Source: Urmitella timonensis (lineage in GTDB: Bacteria > Actinomycetota > Actinomycetes > Actinomycetales > Actinomycetaceae). From it: a stretch of 64,000 nucleotides of DNA. The notes below the pieces were generated by a model that was not told where the DNA came from, did not search any database, and saw nothing but the letters and a program-made list of their open reading frames with translations. Positions 1 through 8,474 of the stretch are shown here, piece by piece (within the stretch, counting starts at the first letter, position 1; each line of letters begins with the position of its first letter). A program made the position numbers and the translations under genes. The stretch spans positions 496,001 through 560,000 of the forward strand of contig FQLW01000006.1 of assembly GCA_900120415.1 (NCBI GenBank). The letters are read 5' to 3'.

Positions 1-1371
1 CGGGGAACTTTTGAGCGTCTGCAATCTGCCCCACCCGAGCCGTTACGCTCCCATTTTCAAATTGATCATTCAATGGTGCTCAACGTACTTGCCGGTCGGC
101 GCAACGGCGGGGAACATTTAGCGTGGTTAGCTCGCAATAACCATGACCGCCCGCAGCAGATTAACCCCCATTTGCGCCGCCTAGGGCAGGTTTATTCTTC
201 GTTAAAACAGGCGGAGGTGATTAGACATCTCCCCTCTGAAAAGGCAGGGTATCGCGGTCGGGTAGAGCTCACCCAAGAGCTTCCACAGGACTTTGCCCTT
301 AACCAGCCGCTCTCTCCTTTCGCCCTCGCTGCCCTGGATTTACTAGATTGTGACAGTCCCGATTATGCCCTCGATTTGGTTTCGATTGTGGAATCGGTAT
401 TAGAAGATCCCCGCCAGGTGCTTATCGCCCAACAAAAAGCCGAACGTGACCAGGTATATCAGCAGCTCAGACGGGAAAAGGTTGAATATAATCAACGGCA
501 AGAAATCTTGGATGAAATTAGCTGGCCACAGCCACTTGCACAGCTAATAGCGGGAGCGTTTCACACTTTCGCGCAATCTAATCCCTGGGTCTATGGCTTT
601 GCGCCCTCACCAAAATCTGTGGTGCGTTATCTGGTGGAAAATGCGCTAACTTTCACCCAGTTCATTTCCCGTTTTGACCTTTCACGCAGCGAGGGCGTGG
701 TGTTGCGTTATTTAACCGACGCTTACCGCGCTTTGGGGCAGATTGTTCCTCCGCACCGCCGCAGTGAAGACTTCGAGTTGATATTGGAGTGGCTGGGGAA
801 AACGGTAAGGGGCGTGGATTCTTCCCTGCTTGACGAGTGGGAGTCTTTAGCCAGCGGGAAAAGAACTAGCGACACCCCGATGGACAGTGATGAAGAACCC
901 GCTTTTGGGGTGGGGGATAATATCCCTTTGAGCGCTAATCCATTTGCGCTACGTAAGGCGCTGCGCAACGAAAGCTGGCAGCGCGTAGAGGCAGTTGCTT
1001 TTGATGATGTAAACCGTTTGCAAGCTGGCGCACTTTTGCGCGCTGACGGTAGCTCCTGGTCTACAGCTGATTATAAAGAGCTGCTTGATGACTATTGGGA
1101 ACGTTATGACGACCTGGTTTTAGACCAAGAGGCCCGCTCGGCGAGCCACGCGGTGATTAACGAGGGCGAGCAAGCGCGAGAGGTACTGTCGCGTTATCTG
1201 GATGCAGATAGCCATTTACTCCGCGGCAGCAATGTTTGGTCTTTAATGCAGGAAGTAGATGATGGCAGCGGTCTTTGGGAATGGCGAATGCTTTTTGCCT
1301 TAGATGTAGCTAAAACCGATGAAAGTGGGCAACTTTGTCTGTATCTGGTTGCCTATGGGGATTTATTTTAG
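1..1371 (+). CDS. DEAD/DEAH-box RNA helicase, C-terminal part (DUF3516), 5'-truncated by window edge
   Basis: The reading frame is open from base 1, so the gene begins before the window and only its last 456 codons are seen. The opening residues (TFERLQSAPPEPLRSHF, then SMVLNVLAG) match the stretch just after the helicase core of Ski2/Mtr4/HelY-like helicases. The rest matches DUF3516, typical of the actinobacterial HelY-like helicases: it has LSRSEGVVLRYLTDAYRAL and, further on, VDSSLLDEWESL. Such proteins unwind RNA or DNA with ATP; the ATPase motifs lie outside the window, so activity cannot be judged. An internal ATG at base 73 is unlikely to be the start, because conserved sequence precedes it. 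The gene is followed by yggS on the same strand after about 110 bases. Confidence 0.85.
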   Translation, partial: RGTFERLQSAPPEPLRSHFQIDHSMVLNVLAGRRNGGEHLAWLARNNHDRPQQINPHLRRLGQVYSSLKQAEVIRHLPSEKAGYRGRVELTQELPQDFALNQPLSPFALAALDLLDCDSPDYALDLVSIVESVLEDPRQVLIAQQKAERDQVYQQLRREKVEYNQRQEILDEISWPQPLAQLIAGAFHTFAQSNPWVYGFAPSPKSVVRYLVENALTFTQFISRFDLSRSEGVVLRYLTDAYRALGQIVPPHRRSEDFELILEWLGKTVRGVDSSLLDEWESLASGKRTSDTPMDSDEEPAFGVGDNIPLSANPFALRKALRNESWQRVEAVAFDDVNRLQAGALLRADGSSWSTADYKELLDDYWERYDDLVLDQEARSASHAVINEGEQAREVLSRYLDADSHLLRGSNVWSLMQEVDDGSGLWEWRMLFALDVAKTDESGQLCLYLVAYGDLF

Positions 1372-1469
1372 GAGGCTTCTTCCCAGCTACTTTCTCCTAG
1401 ATTACTTCAGCACTTGCGATAGGTTTTCTGCAAATAGGCAGCGGGTTTAACTGGATTTGGCGCGCCCTC

Positions 1470-1475
1470 TAGACT
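1470..1475 (+). promoter_or_regulatory. -10 hexamer TAGACT of a leaderless yggS transcript
   Basis: TAGACT lies 7 nt before the yggS ATG, and there is no Shine-Dalgarno sequence. In actinobacteria this spacing (TANNNT, about 7 nt, ATG) marks transcripts that start at the initiation codon itself. Inferred from position only. Confidence 0.5.
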
Positions 1476-1482
1476 TAAAACT

Positions 1483-2205
1483 ATGGATTTAGAAACCAGT
1501 GTAGCAAGGGTAGATGAGCGGATTTGCGCTGCCTGTGAGGCGGCGGGCAGGAATCGCAGCGAAGTTACTTTAGAGTTGGCGGTCAAGACCCGCAGCAGCC
1601 AAGAGATTATTGCTGCTGCTAAGCAACTAGTTAAGCGCGGTCTGCCAGTGGTTCTAGGTCACAACCATGTTCAGGAAGCCCAGGCAACCAACCCGGCAAT
1701 ACGGCAGGTCGATCTTGGCGCTACAGTTCATATGATAGGGCATTTACAGGGCAATAAGATTAGCGCCGCTTTAGAGGTTTGCGACCTGGTTGAAACCGTG
1801 GATTCAATTAAAACTGCGCAGCGTTTGGTGCGCCGCCTGGAAGCGAACTATCCGGGGCGCACTTTACCTTGCTTTATTGAAGTGAACTGTTCGCGCGAAG
1901 CCGCTAAGGCGGGGGTAAGCCCGGAAAAAGCGGAAGATTTAACCCAGCAGGTCTTAGCTATGGAGCAGCTACGGCTTTGCGGTTTTATGACAATTGGGGC
2001 GCTTAGCTTAGATGAATCCCAAATTCGTTCTTCTTTTGAAATCCTGCGTAACCTGCGTGATAAAACCGTAGCTAGCGGAGGACGAGGACAAGATGCCACC
2101 GAACTTTCGATGGGAATGTCCCAAGACCTAGAACTAGCAATCGCAGAGGGCGCAACTATTGTACGTATCGGCACCGATATTTTTGGTTCGCGCAACTACC
2201 ACTAG
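1483..2205 (+). CDS. yggS: YggS/PROSC family pyridoxal 5'-phosphate homeostasis protein
   Basis: This is a 240-aa single-domain, fold-type III PLP-binding protein of the YggS family. These proteins hold PLP without a known catalytic reaction and affect B6 and amino-acid homeostasis in the cytoplasm. Visible family marks are the PLP lysine in LAVKT (K35), MIGHLQGNK near residue 85, the CGFMTIG segment near 166, and the C-terminal SMGMSQDLELAI...GATIVRIGTDIFG phosphate-binding region. The usual GENRVQE motif reads GHNHVQE here, a mild deviation. In many actinobacteria yggS sits beside ftsZ/sepF; here it is convergent with a GlpR-like division gene. The start is the ATG following a -10-like TAGACT, suggesting a leaderless mRNA. 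Confidence 0.92.
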   Translation: MDLETSVARVDERICAACEAAGRNRSEVTLELAVKTRSSQEIIAAAKQLVKRGLPVVLGHNHVQEAQATNPAIRQVDLGATVHMIGHLQGNKISAALEVCDLVETVDSIKTAQRLVRRLEANYPGRTLPCFIEVNCSREAAKAGVSPEKAEDLTQQVLAMEQLRLCGFMTIGALSLDESQIRSSFEILRNLRDKTVASGGRGQDATELSMGMSQDLELAIAEGATIVRIGTDIFGSRNYH

Positions 2206-2274
2206 CAGCTGTACTTTCCTCTTTCAGAAAAAAGCAAGCAGTACCCTGAGCGGACGGTCTAGTTAGTCAGCTAC

Positions 2275-3609
2275 CTAGTTGGCCACCCGACGTGAATCTA
2301 GAATCGCCTCCACATCCACCGGTTTGGTTTGGGCGATTAACTGGGCAGTGGTCAGCGATTCTTCAGTGCGGGCTTGGGGACGGCTAGGGCGATAGGGCGA
2401 ATGCGACCTGCTTGCTAAATGCTGCGATAACAATTCGGAGGCATCTACGTCACGGCGCGCCAGTCGCGGTTTAAGCGCATAAATCGGTTTCGGCATCGGC
2501 GTGGGAGTCCAGGCACGCCCAGAGGAAACAGCCGGTAGGCTAGCTGAATCTTGCTTATTTGCCGCGCTATTGCCGGTGTGTGCGCTGTTAGTAACTGCGG
2601 AGATTTCGTCAGCTTTTTCAACAGAAACTGATGTCGAAATCGCCTTGGTTTCCAAGGCAGGCTGCGCGTCAAGATTGCTTACTGTTTCTAGCTTACTGGT
2701 TGCTATTGAAGTCTCATTAGCGCTGTAAGCTAGCTCTCCAGCAACTTTTGTCGGCAACGTTGATTCTTCTGTCTCAGTTGATTTTGCCGTAGCTGCCTGT
2801 GTTTGCGTTTCCTGGCCGGCGGTAAAAATCTCGCGGAACATTGAAGCCCGGCGAGCCGCATCAGCCATTTTAGCTAGGGCTGCGCGTCCTTTGCCCGTTG
2901 CAGATAGATTCTCTTTCGCATAGGACTCGCAAGATTGCGTTAGAGCGGTTTCGGTTTTCGCTTGCGCACCCAGCGTTACTTGGTTTTCCTTAACGTCTGC
3001 TGCGGCTACCGCCTCGCCTTGGGAGCTAGCTTTAGCTTTTGCCGTAATTTGGGCGAATTTCTTTTCACTTTCGCTCATGCGGTGACCCTTAGCGGGGCGA
3101 GCTTCAAGAGAATGAATATATTCAAGGGCGCGCTGATCGTTTTCGCGACCAGCCTTTGCGGCTCGCACCCCTAATCCTAAGGTGGCAGTAATAGTTGCCA
3201 ACGGGATCAGTACCCACAACCAGGAAAATGAGGAGATAACAAAGGCAGCGGTAACTAGTACCATCATCACCGCGAACTGTACGGTGAGCAGGGTAAGACG
3301 GCGGCGGGCTGCTTGCTCCCTAAGCTGTATTTGCTGCGCGCGTCTTAGTTTGGCGGCATTAAGTTCACTTTGGTCGCGTTGGGTTGGCGCTACTGGTCGC
3401 TGCATACTTCCTCCTAAAACCGGGGGGGTTATCCGGTAACCGTCCCGTTTCGTTTGCGTAGGATGAGTATTTAATACCCGCAATCCCGCACTAAAACGGT
3501 CTTTACCATGAGAATTAGCTTGCCGACGTTTGATATCGATTAAGACCGGTAGATATATTCCTCCCAGAATCAATACCAATGCCGGTAAGGCAAATCCGAT
3601 AAACTCCAC
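2275..3609 (-). CDS. GlpR/SepX-like membrane protein, probable divisome component
   Basis: This is a 444-aa protein with a GTG start. One N-terminal membrane segment (about residues 5-25) is followed by a basic cytoplasmic stretch, a membrane hairpin (about 105-127 and 129-149), and a long, low-complexity Ala/Ser/Thr/Glu-rich tail. I did not recognise it by sequence. The identification rests on topology and gene order: in corynebacteria, mycobacteria and Streptomyces a protein of this layout (GlpR, SepX) is encoded behind glp(moeA) and rimJ, and acts as the membrane receptor of the MoeA-like protein Glp at the FtsZ ring. Here the order glp-rimJ-this gene, all on the minus strand, is the same. 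A gap of about 225 bases separates it from rimJ, so it may have its own promoter. It could also be an unrelated membrane protein. Confidence 0.6.
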   Translation of the reverse strand: MEFIGFALPALVLILGGIYLPVLIDIKRRQANSHGKDRFSAGLRVLNTHPTQTKRDGYRITPPVLGGSMQRPVAPTQRDQSELNAAKLRRAQQIQLREQAARRRLTLLTVQFAVMMVLVTAAFVISSFSWLWVLIPLATITATLGLGVRAAKAGRENDQRALEYIHSLEARPAKGHRMSESEKKFAQITAKAKASSQGEAVAAADVKENQVTLGAQAKTETALTQSCESYAKENLSATGKGRAALAKMADAARRASMFREIFTAGQETQTQAATAKSTETEESTLPTKVAGELAYSANETSIATSKLETVSNLDAQPALETKAISTSVSVEKADEISAVTNSAHTGNSAANKQDSASLPAVSSGRAWTPTPMPKPIYALKPRLARRDVDASELLSQHLASRSHSPYRPSRPQARTEESLTTAQLIAQTKPVDVEAILDSRRVAN

Positions 3610-3834
3610 ATATCAAAAATAGGGTATTTAGGGTCAAGAATCTTGCTCCCTAAAGGCGTGTTGAACAGGCAATGTTATGAAATGTTTAGAAAAACGCAAC
3701 ATTCGTAACAACCACATCAGTAGCCACATTTCTATTTCTGCTTTAATGCTCTATCGCACAGCAACTATTCTTGAAACCAATTCACAGGAGACCCAAAATG
3801 CGCCTTAATACCAAAATACTAAAAACAATCGAAA

Positions 3835-4554
3835 CTAGAACCCGCCCTCGGCAAAACCGTGAGACTCTCTAGACAGCCCGCCTCTAAAACGCGCCCTATT
3901 AATCAAATTGGAAACGTAACCACCCTCTGGAACTTCCTCGGCGGTAGCAGCATAACCCAAATGGTCAGCCCAGTTTCCCGCAATATAATAGAAACCGCGT
4001 TTACGCCCTTCAAAACGCAACCCCAACTTTTCAACTACCCGCAAGGAAGCCTTATTTTCGGGACGCACATTTATCTCCACGCGGTGTAAATGAGGAGACC
4101 CCAAACATAAATCCAACACCATGGCTACCGCGGCGGTAATCACTCCCCTGCCGCTATATTCTTCACTAACCCAGTAACCCAAATTTCCCGAATGAGACGC
4201 ACCCAGCGCCACATCCCCGATACTTACCTGCCCCACTAGCTCCTGATCCGCCCAAACACCGAAAGAATAATACATTCCTTTGCGCACCAGTCGAGCGCTA
4301 CGCCGAATAAAAGCCTCCAACTCCATATCTCGCGCGCGATACCCGTCCGGAGCGTTAGCCTCCCAGGGCGAAAGCCAACGATAATTATCAGCGCGAACCT
4401 GCGCCGCCAAACGATGATCACGGGCAGTCATTTCCAGCACTACCAGCCGACCTATTTCAACATTACCCGGCTTGACCAGCCCCAAAGCGCAAGGGTCATC
4501 AATCTGAACACTTAAACGCCCTCGAGACAGAAAAGTTAAACGCTCATACAACAA
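3835..4554 (-). CDS. rimJ: RimJ/RimL-type GNAT N-acetyltransferase
   Basis: This is a 239-aa GNAT acetyltransferase that moves acetyl from acetyl-CoA to an N-terminal or other amine; the substrate is unknown. Features seen are the SIGDVALG-SGNLGYWVSEEYSGRGVITAAV stretch holding the acetyl-CoA binding motif (Q/RxxGxG/A form: SGRGVI), and ENKASLRVVEKLGLRFEG, typical of RimJ/RimL. The first codon is TTG, 9 bases behind the glp stop, and there is no strong ribosome site, so translation is probably coupled to glp. The glp-rimJ pair followed by a membrane protein is a conserved actinobacterial arrangement. The true start could be a few codons downstream. Confidence 0.85.
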   Translation of the reverse strand: MLYERLTFLSRGRLSVQIDDPCALGLVKPGNVEIGRLVVLEMTARDHRLAAQVRADNYRWLSPWEANAPDGYRARDMELEAFIRRSARLVRKGMYYSFGVWADQELVGQVSIGDVALGASHSGNLGYWVSEEYSGRGVITAAVAMVLDLCLGSPHLHRVEINVRPENKASLRVVEKLGLRFEGRKRGFYYIAGNWADHLGYAATAEEVPEGGYVSNLINRARFRGGLSRESHGFAEGGF

Positions 4555-4563
4555 AACGACAAC

Positions 4564-5775
4564 CTAATCTAGCACCATACAGTGAAAATAATCCCCCTCG
4601 GAAACAGCAGTAACCGCCTCGGGGATAACCGCGAGCGCATTCGCACTCGCCATGCTAGACAGTAAAAGATCCTCCGGTTTACCGGTTAGCCTTGCCCGAT
4701 AATCACTGTCGGGTGCACCCACAATTTTAACGGGAACAAACTGGCGTCTACCTGCGGGAGAACGCCACCCACAATCAACCCTGGCTCGCAAAGAAGGACG
4801 ATAAAGCTCCTGCCAACCAGCCATATGCCGCAGGCAGGGGCGCACGAAAATCTCGTAAGAAATTTGGGCAGCCACCGGATTGCCGGGGAGACAAAATATC
4901 GGAGTACCCTCCCCCACTGTTCCATACCCAAGTTGTTTACCCGGGGTCATTGCCACCATATCGAAACGAGCTGTACCTAAAGGAGCTAACACTTCCTTGA
5001 CCGTATCGCCACTGCCATAGGACAGACCGCCGGTAGTGATAATAATATCTGCCCTAACCAGCTGATCCTCGATAGTTTCCGACAAAGCATTCTGCTCATC
5101 AGGAACCGCCGCTACCCGAAAAGTATCGGCTCGCGCATCCGCTACCGCTGAAGAAAGCGCATGTCCATTCGCGTCAAACACCGCACCGGCACGTACCGCT
5201 TTGCCCGGTTCAATCAGCTCGTCTCCGATAGATAAAATCACTACTCGAGGACGAGGACGAACCCTCACCCGCAAGCGCCCCACTCCCGCCAGCAGCGCCA
5301 CCTGCCGAGAACCAATCCGGGTACCGGCACGCAAAATCGTTGTGCCAGCACTTACGTCTTGACCGCGACGTAAAATATTTTTACCTTTCGCCGGGGCAGA
5401 CAGAATTTGCACCCGCGCCGATCCCTGATCGGTTTCCTCTAACGGAACCACCGTATCTGCCCCCATCGGTAAAGGTGCACCCGATGCAATCCGGACTGCC
5501 GCGTTTTCTACCAGGGAGCAGGGCTCGGCATCCCCCGCTTTCACCTCGGCAATTACGTCCAGGTACACTTGACGCATTTTCCCAGCGCCCCCCACATCTT
5601 GGGAACGTACCGCATATCCATCCAAAGTAGCCTGATCAGTAACCGGTAAATCAAAAGGAGCGCTCACGTCCTCAGCCAGGACACACCCCACCGCATCCGG
5701 CAGCAACACATCCAAAGGATCTAGCGGAGCCACCAGGGATAGACAAGTATTCAAATGTTCCGCAACAGTACGCAT
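4564..5775 (-). CDS. glp: MoeA/gephyrin-like protein, probably the divisome protein Glp
   Basis: This is a 403-aa protein with the full MoeA fold. The N-terminal MoeA domains carry LDGYAV (residues 51-56) and RIASGAPLP (95-103), the molybdopterin-binding domain spans about 177-310 with SIGDEL (182-187), TTGGLSYGSGD (247-257) and CLPGNPVAA (295-303), and there is a C-terminal domain IV. Classical MoeA inserts molybdate into adenylated molybdopterin. The loop is SYGSGD where MoeA usually has SVGDYD. In Actinobacteria the MoeA paralogue next to rimJ and a three-helix membrane protein is Glp, which binds FtsZ and the receptor GlpR. The gene order here supports Glp; a true MoeA role cannot be excluded. 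An AGGAGG ribosome site lies just before the ATG. Confidence 0.8.
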   Translation of the reverse strand: MRTVAEHLNTCLSLVAPLDPLDVLLPDAVGCVLAEDVSAPFDLPVTDQATLDGYAVRSQDVGGAGKMRQVYLDVIAEVKAGDAEPCSLVENAAVRIASGAPLPMGADTVVPLEETDQGSARVQILSAPAKGKNILRRGQDVSAGTTILRAGTRIGSRQVALLAGVGRLRVRVRPRPRVVILSIGDELIEPGKAVRAGAVFDANGHALSSAVADARADTFRVAAVPDEQNALSETIEDQLVRADIIITTGGLSYGSGDTVKEVLAPLGTARFDMVAMTPGKQLGYGTVGEGTPIFCLPGNPVAAQISYEIFVRPCLRHMAGWQELYRPSLRARVDCGWRSPAGRRQFVPVKIVGAPDSDYRARLTGKPEDLLLSSMASANALAVIPEAVTAVSEGDYFHCMVLD

Positions 5776-5869
5776 TCGCCCTCCTGAAATCTAGTACTGT
5801 ACCCAGCGTACCTGCCTTAGCCTTTAGCTTGAGGGCGAAAAGCCGAGCGGTCGCAAAGCAGAATCCGGT

Positions 5870-5875
5870 TATTAT
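5870..5875 (+). promoter_or_regulatory. -10 hexamer TATTAT, leaderless start of the cyclo-ligase gene
   Basis: TATTAT ends 6 nt before the ATG at 5882, and no Shine-Dalgarno sequence precedes the start. This suggests a leaderless transcript diverging from the glp operon. Confidence 0.55.
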
Positions 5876-5881
5876 TAAGCT

Positions 5882-6517
5882 ATGGAGGCTAAGAGCACCA
5901 AAGCGGATTTGAGAAAAAAGTTCCTCTCTCGCCGCCGCCTATCAGTTTTACCTAGTAAACGCGAACAGGAAGCAGCTACTGTGCGTCAGGCAGCCCAGCC
6001 GTTACTGGATTTTTTAAAACCTGGGGACGCAGTTGCCAGTTACCTATCATTTGACACCGAGGTTCCCACATTTTTACTTAATCAAGCGGTTTTAGATGCC
6101 GGTATGAAACTATTTGTTCCTTGCAATCTTGCGCAGCCCCGTTGGGGACGGCTAGATCCGGCAGAACATACTCGGGCTCTCTACCGCCGACTAAACCCGC
6201 ACCCGCCTCTAATTTCTCGGGAACTAAAATGCGCTAATCTAGCAGATTTGGGCGTGATACTTATTTTCCTACCCGCCGTAGCTGTCGATAGAACTGGAAC
6301 CCGGCTAGGACGCGGTGCCGGTTGGTATGACCAGGCTTTATCGCACTGCGATGTCGATTGTACCCAGCGTCCACACCTAGTTGCACTGGTACATGATTGG
6401 GAGGTTTTAACTGCGGGAACGCTTCCCACAGAACCGCATGACCAGCGAGTTGATCAGGTTTTAACTTCCTCAGGTCGCTTACAGCAATTAACCGTATCCC
6501 CACAGGGCGATAACTAA
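5882..6517 (+). CDS. 5-formyltetrahydrofolate cyclo-ligase
   Basis: This 211-aa protein matches the family length. It converts 5-formyl-THF to 5,10-methenyl-THF with ATP, returning stored folate to the one-carbon pool. It has the KADLRKKFLSRRR start typical of the family, VASYLSFDTEVPT in the first half, and the signature GTRLGRGAGWYDQAL near residue 142 (family form GxRLGRGxGYYDR). It diverges from glp, the usual actinobacterial order, and is followed by a SAF-domain gene and mscL. No ribosome site is seen and the start follows TATTAT by 6 nt. folD and glyA, which share its pathway, lie about 25 kb away. Confidence 0.9.
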   Translation: MEAKSTKADLRKKFLSRRRLSVLPSKREQEAATVRQAAQPLLDFLKPGDAVASYLSFDTEVPTFLLNQAVLDAGMKLFVPCNLAQPRWGRLDPAEHTRALYRRLNPHPPLISRELKCANLADLGVILIFLPAVAVDRTGTRLGRGAGWYDQALSHCDVDCTQRPHLVALVHDWEVLTAGTLPTEPHDQRVDQVLTSSGRLQQLTVSPQGDN

Positions 6518-6580
6518 CATTTTTACTGCACAAATTATCGCGGATTATCTTATGCGATAACCACCTACCAGTATTTAGCC

Positions 6581-7267
6581 ATGCGAGAGTTTATTTGGCG
6601 TTGGCGACGAACGATTAGTCTGGTTTGTGTAATTGCAGTGATAATAACTTTACTGCGCCTGATATTGCCGCAGATAGAGACTAAACCGGTCATAGTCTCC
6701 GCAGTAGATATTCCTGCCGGAACCACCGTCAGCGCTAATCAGCTGCAGATTAAATCAGTTCCCATAGCCACCCTTCCTCCCCAAGCATTCCAGAAAAAAG
6801 AGCAGGCTATCGGGCAAAGAACAGCGATTCCCTTAGCGAAAGGAACTACCCTATTTCCAGCGCTTTTTTCATCTTCATCTTTTAGCCGGAAAGCCTATAA
6901 AGGACAGGTGATATTGGCTTTACCGCTACGTGAAAGCGATCAAGGACTGGTCGGAGCGGGAGATAAAATCATGTTTTTCCTCTCCGGAGCTAGCAGTCTA
7001 GACGCTAAAACCAATACCGCTAACGAACAGGAATCGGGGATTAACCGCAAAAATACGACAGCAGAAAATCCGGGAAATGAATCACCAGAAAATACCAGCG
7101 GCATTGAGGTAATCAAGGCGCAAGCATTATCCGTGAGTGAAGCCAGTACGTCTCTTACAGGTTCAGGAAAGGTCGCTACCATTGAAGTGGCGGTCAATCC
7201 TGCTGATGCTGCTCGGCTGGTACAAGCCAGCAAGAACGAGGCACTACAATTGGCGCGTACAGGTTAA
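6581..7267 (+). CDS. SAF-domain membrane protein (CpaB/RcpC-like)
   Basis: This is a 228-aa protein with one N-terminal membrane anchor (about residues 12-30) after a short basic tail, so most of it is probably outside the membrane. A SAF domain follows: PVIVSAVDIPAGTTVSANQL (about 36-55) and GQRTAIPLAKGTTL. SAF domains bind sugar-like or peptidoglycan ligands and occur in pilus assembly proteins (CpaB), but no Flp pilus genes are nearby. In many actinobacteria a single SAF gene sits between the cyclo-ligase and mscL, as here, with unknown role. The middle (about residues 145-180) is a Ser/Thr/Asn/Glu-rich linker. Confidence 0.75.
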   Translation: MREFIWRWRRTISLVCVIAVIITLLRLILPQIETKPVIVSAVDIPAGTTVSANQLQIKSVPIATLPPQAFQKKEQAIGQRTAIPLAKGTTLFPALFSSSSFSRKAYKGQVILALPLRESDQGLVGAGDKIMFFLSGASSLDAKTNTANEQESGINRKNTTAENPGNESPENTSGIEVIKAQALSVSEASTSLTGSGKVATIEVAVNPADAARLVQASKNEALQLARTG

Positions 7268-7288
7268 TTTTCATCTAAATGAGGAACA

Positions 7289-7726
7289 ATGAGTGAAGAA
7301 AAAACCGGTTTCATTGCCGGATTCAAAGAGTTTATTTCTCGTGGAAACGCTATCGACCTGGCAGTTGGCGTAGTTATCGGTGCCGCATTTGGAGCCGTAG
7401 TCAGCGCCATTGTTGATAAGTTCATCAACCCGCTAATCGCTGGATTAATAGGCAAACCCAACTTTGATAAGGTTCTGGAATTTCATCTCGGCAGCGCTAC
7501 CGTGCAACCGGGAGCGATAATCACTGCTCTAGTTAATTTCCTCCTGGTTGCTTTGGCTATTTACTGCTGCATCATCGTCCCGATGAACAAGGTGATTAAG
7601 GCACGTGAAGCCAAGAAGAAAACTGAAGAAGAAGACGAAGAACCTGAGGTCGATCCCCAGGTCGAGCTACTAACCGAGATTCGCGACCTGCTTCAAGCAG
7701 AAAAATCCACTTCCCAAAGCAGCTAA
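7289..7726 (+). CDS. mscL: Large-conductance mechanosensitive channel MscL
   Basis: This is a 145-aa channel subunit that opens under membrane tension to release solutes on osmotic downshock. It has the N-terminal amphipathic helix GFIAGFKEFISRGNAIDLAV, the first membrane helix GVVIGAAFGAVVSAIVDKFI with the gate residues, a loop, the second helix (about 72-93: FLLVALAIYCCIIVPMN), and an acidic C-terminal helix bundle ending LLTEIRDLL. A GAGGAA ribosome site lies upstream of the ATG. The gene follows the SAF gene by 21 bases and is probably co-transcribed. Repeat sequence begins right after its stop. Confidence 0.97.
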   Translation: MSEEKTGFIAGFKEFISRGNAIDLAVGVVIGAAFGAVVSAIVDKFINPLIAGLIGKPNFDKVLEFHLGSATVQPGAIITALVNFLLVALAIYCCIIVPMNKVIKAREAKKKTEEEDEEPEVDPQVELLTEIRDLLQAEKSTSQSS

Positions 7727-7784
7727 CCTAGCTGCGCTTCACGCGGGAGGAAAACCTAGGCTCCGCGCCTGTTTTGTGTGACGT

Positions 7785-7893
7785 TTTCACCCTCCCGGTG
7801 CAGTTGCGCCCTCCCGAGAGGGGAATTGTGGTCAATATGGGGGCGGTTTGCCGATATTGGGAGGGTGATTTTGCCTCGGGAGGGCGAAAATGT
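7785..7893. repeat. Nested inverted repeat, CACCCTCCCGG family, copy 1
   Basis: The left arms read CACCCTCCCGGTGCA and GCCCTCCCGAG; the right arms read GGGAGGGTGA and CTCGGGAGGGCGAAAA, so two palindromes are nested or can pair alternately. A second copy with the same plan is found at about 19025-19126 downstream of another gene. The role is unknown; transcription end or mRNA protection are possibilities. Confidence 0.65.
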
Positions 7894-8049
7894 TCCCCTG
7901 GTGACCGTGGTTGCCTGGATATATACCTGGAAGTTGTAGATGCGGTGAGCATAAGATTTCGGAAAACGCCGCCACGTTTTCCGAATTTCTTGGGCGGGAG
8001 GACAAACTTTCCCCGCACGGACAGATTTCAGTTATACAAGGGGCGCGGC

Positions 8050-8110
8050 CGGTAAAAGATACGAGGGGGCTTGAGCAGCGAAGCCGATCACGGGGCCCCG
8101 GAGTGCTTTT
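8050..8110 (-). repeat. Dispersed palindromic element, copy 1
   Basis: Read on the minus strand the element has arm CGGTAAAAG, then CACTCCGGGGCCCCGTGA, a variable centre, CTCAAGCCCC and TCGTATCTTTTACCG. The copy at 35715-35793 (plus strand) shares the inner blocks, but its outer arms are GCGGGGGAAAAG and CTTTCCCCCGC, so both copies keep base pairing with different bases. That points to selection for a folded form. Confidence 0.7.
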
Positions 8111-8272
8111 ACCGAGCCAGCCCCGAACCGAGATACAGACGACCGTAGTTGTCAGAAATGACAGCAATCACGGGGAGCAGTTTTATGTCGAGGGGAAGAC
8201 ACCCTAGCCACCAAGATTCCCTAAAATCGGATACCCGGTAATAAATCTAAAAATCTGCAATTCTTAGGGCAC

Positions 8273-8350
8273 TAAATCCGTGAAAATGCCAAAGCATTTT
8301 CCGGATTTCGGGGCGCGAGGCAAAATCCGCCCCCGTGCGCAAACGAGAGC
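8273..8350. repeat. 78-base repeat unit, copy 1
   Basis: The unit begins with the hairpin AAATCCG-t-GAAAATGC-caaa-GCATTTTC-CGGATTT and continues through GGGGCGCGAGGC and AAATCCGCCCC to AACGAGAGC. It is the same as 8475-8552 apart from one base that I can see. It has no coding value. Confidence 0.8.
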
Positions 8351-8474
8351 GGGAGGACAAACTTTCCCCCGCGCTCCCCGGTTATCGAACAGGTCGCGTC
8401 CGGTAAAAGATTTCCATAAGGCACGTTCGACGCGTGCAGGGGCGGATTTATGCCGAGGGGAAGGCTTCGGGCGT

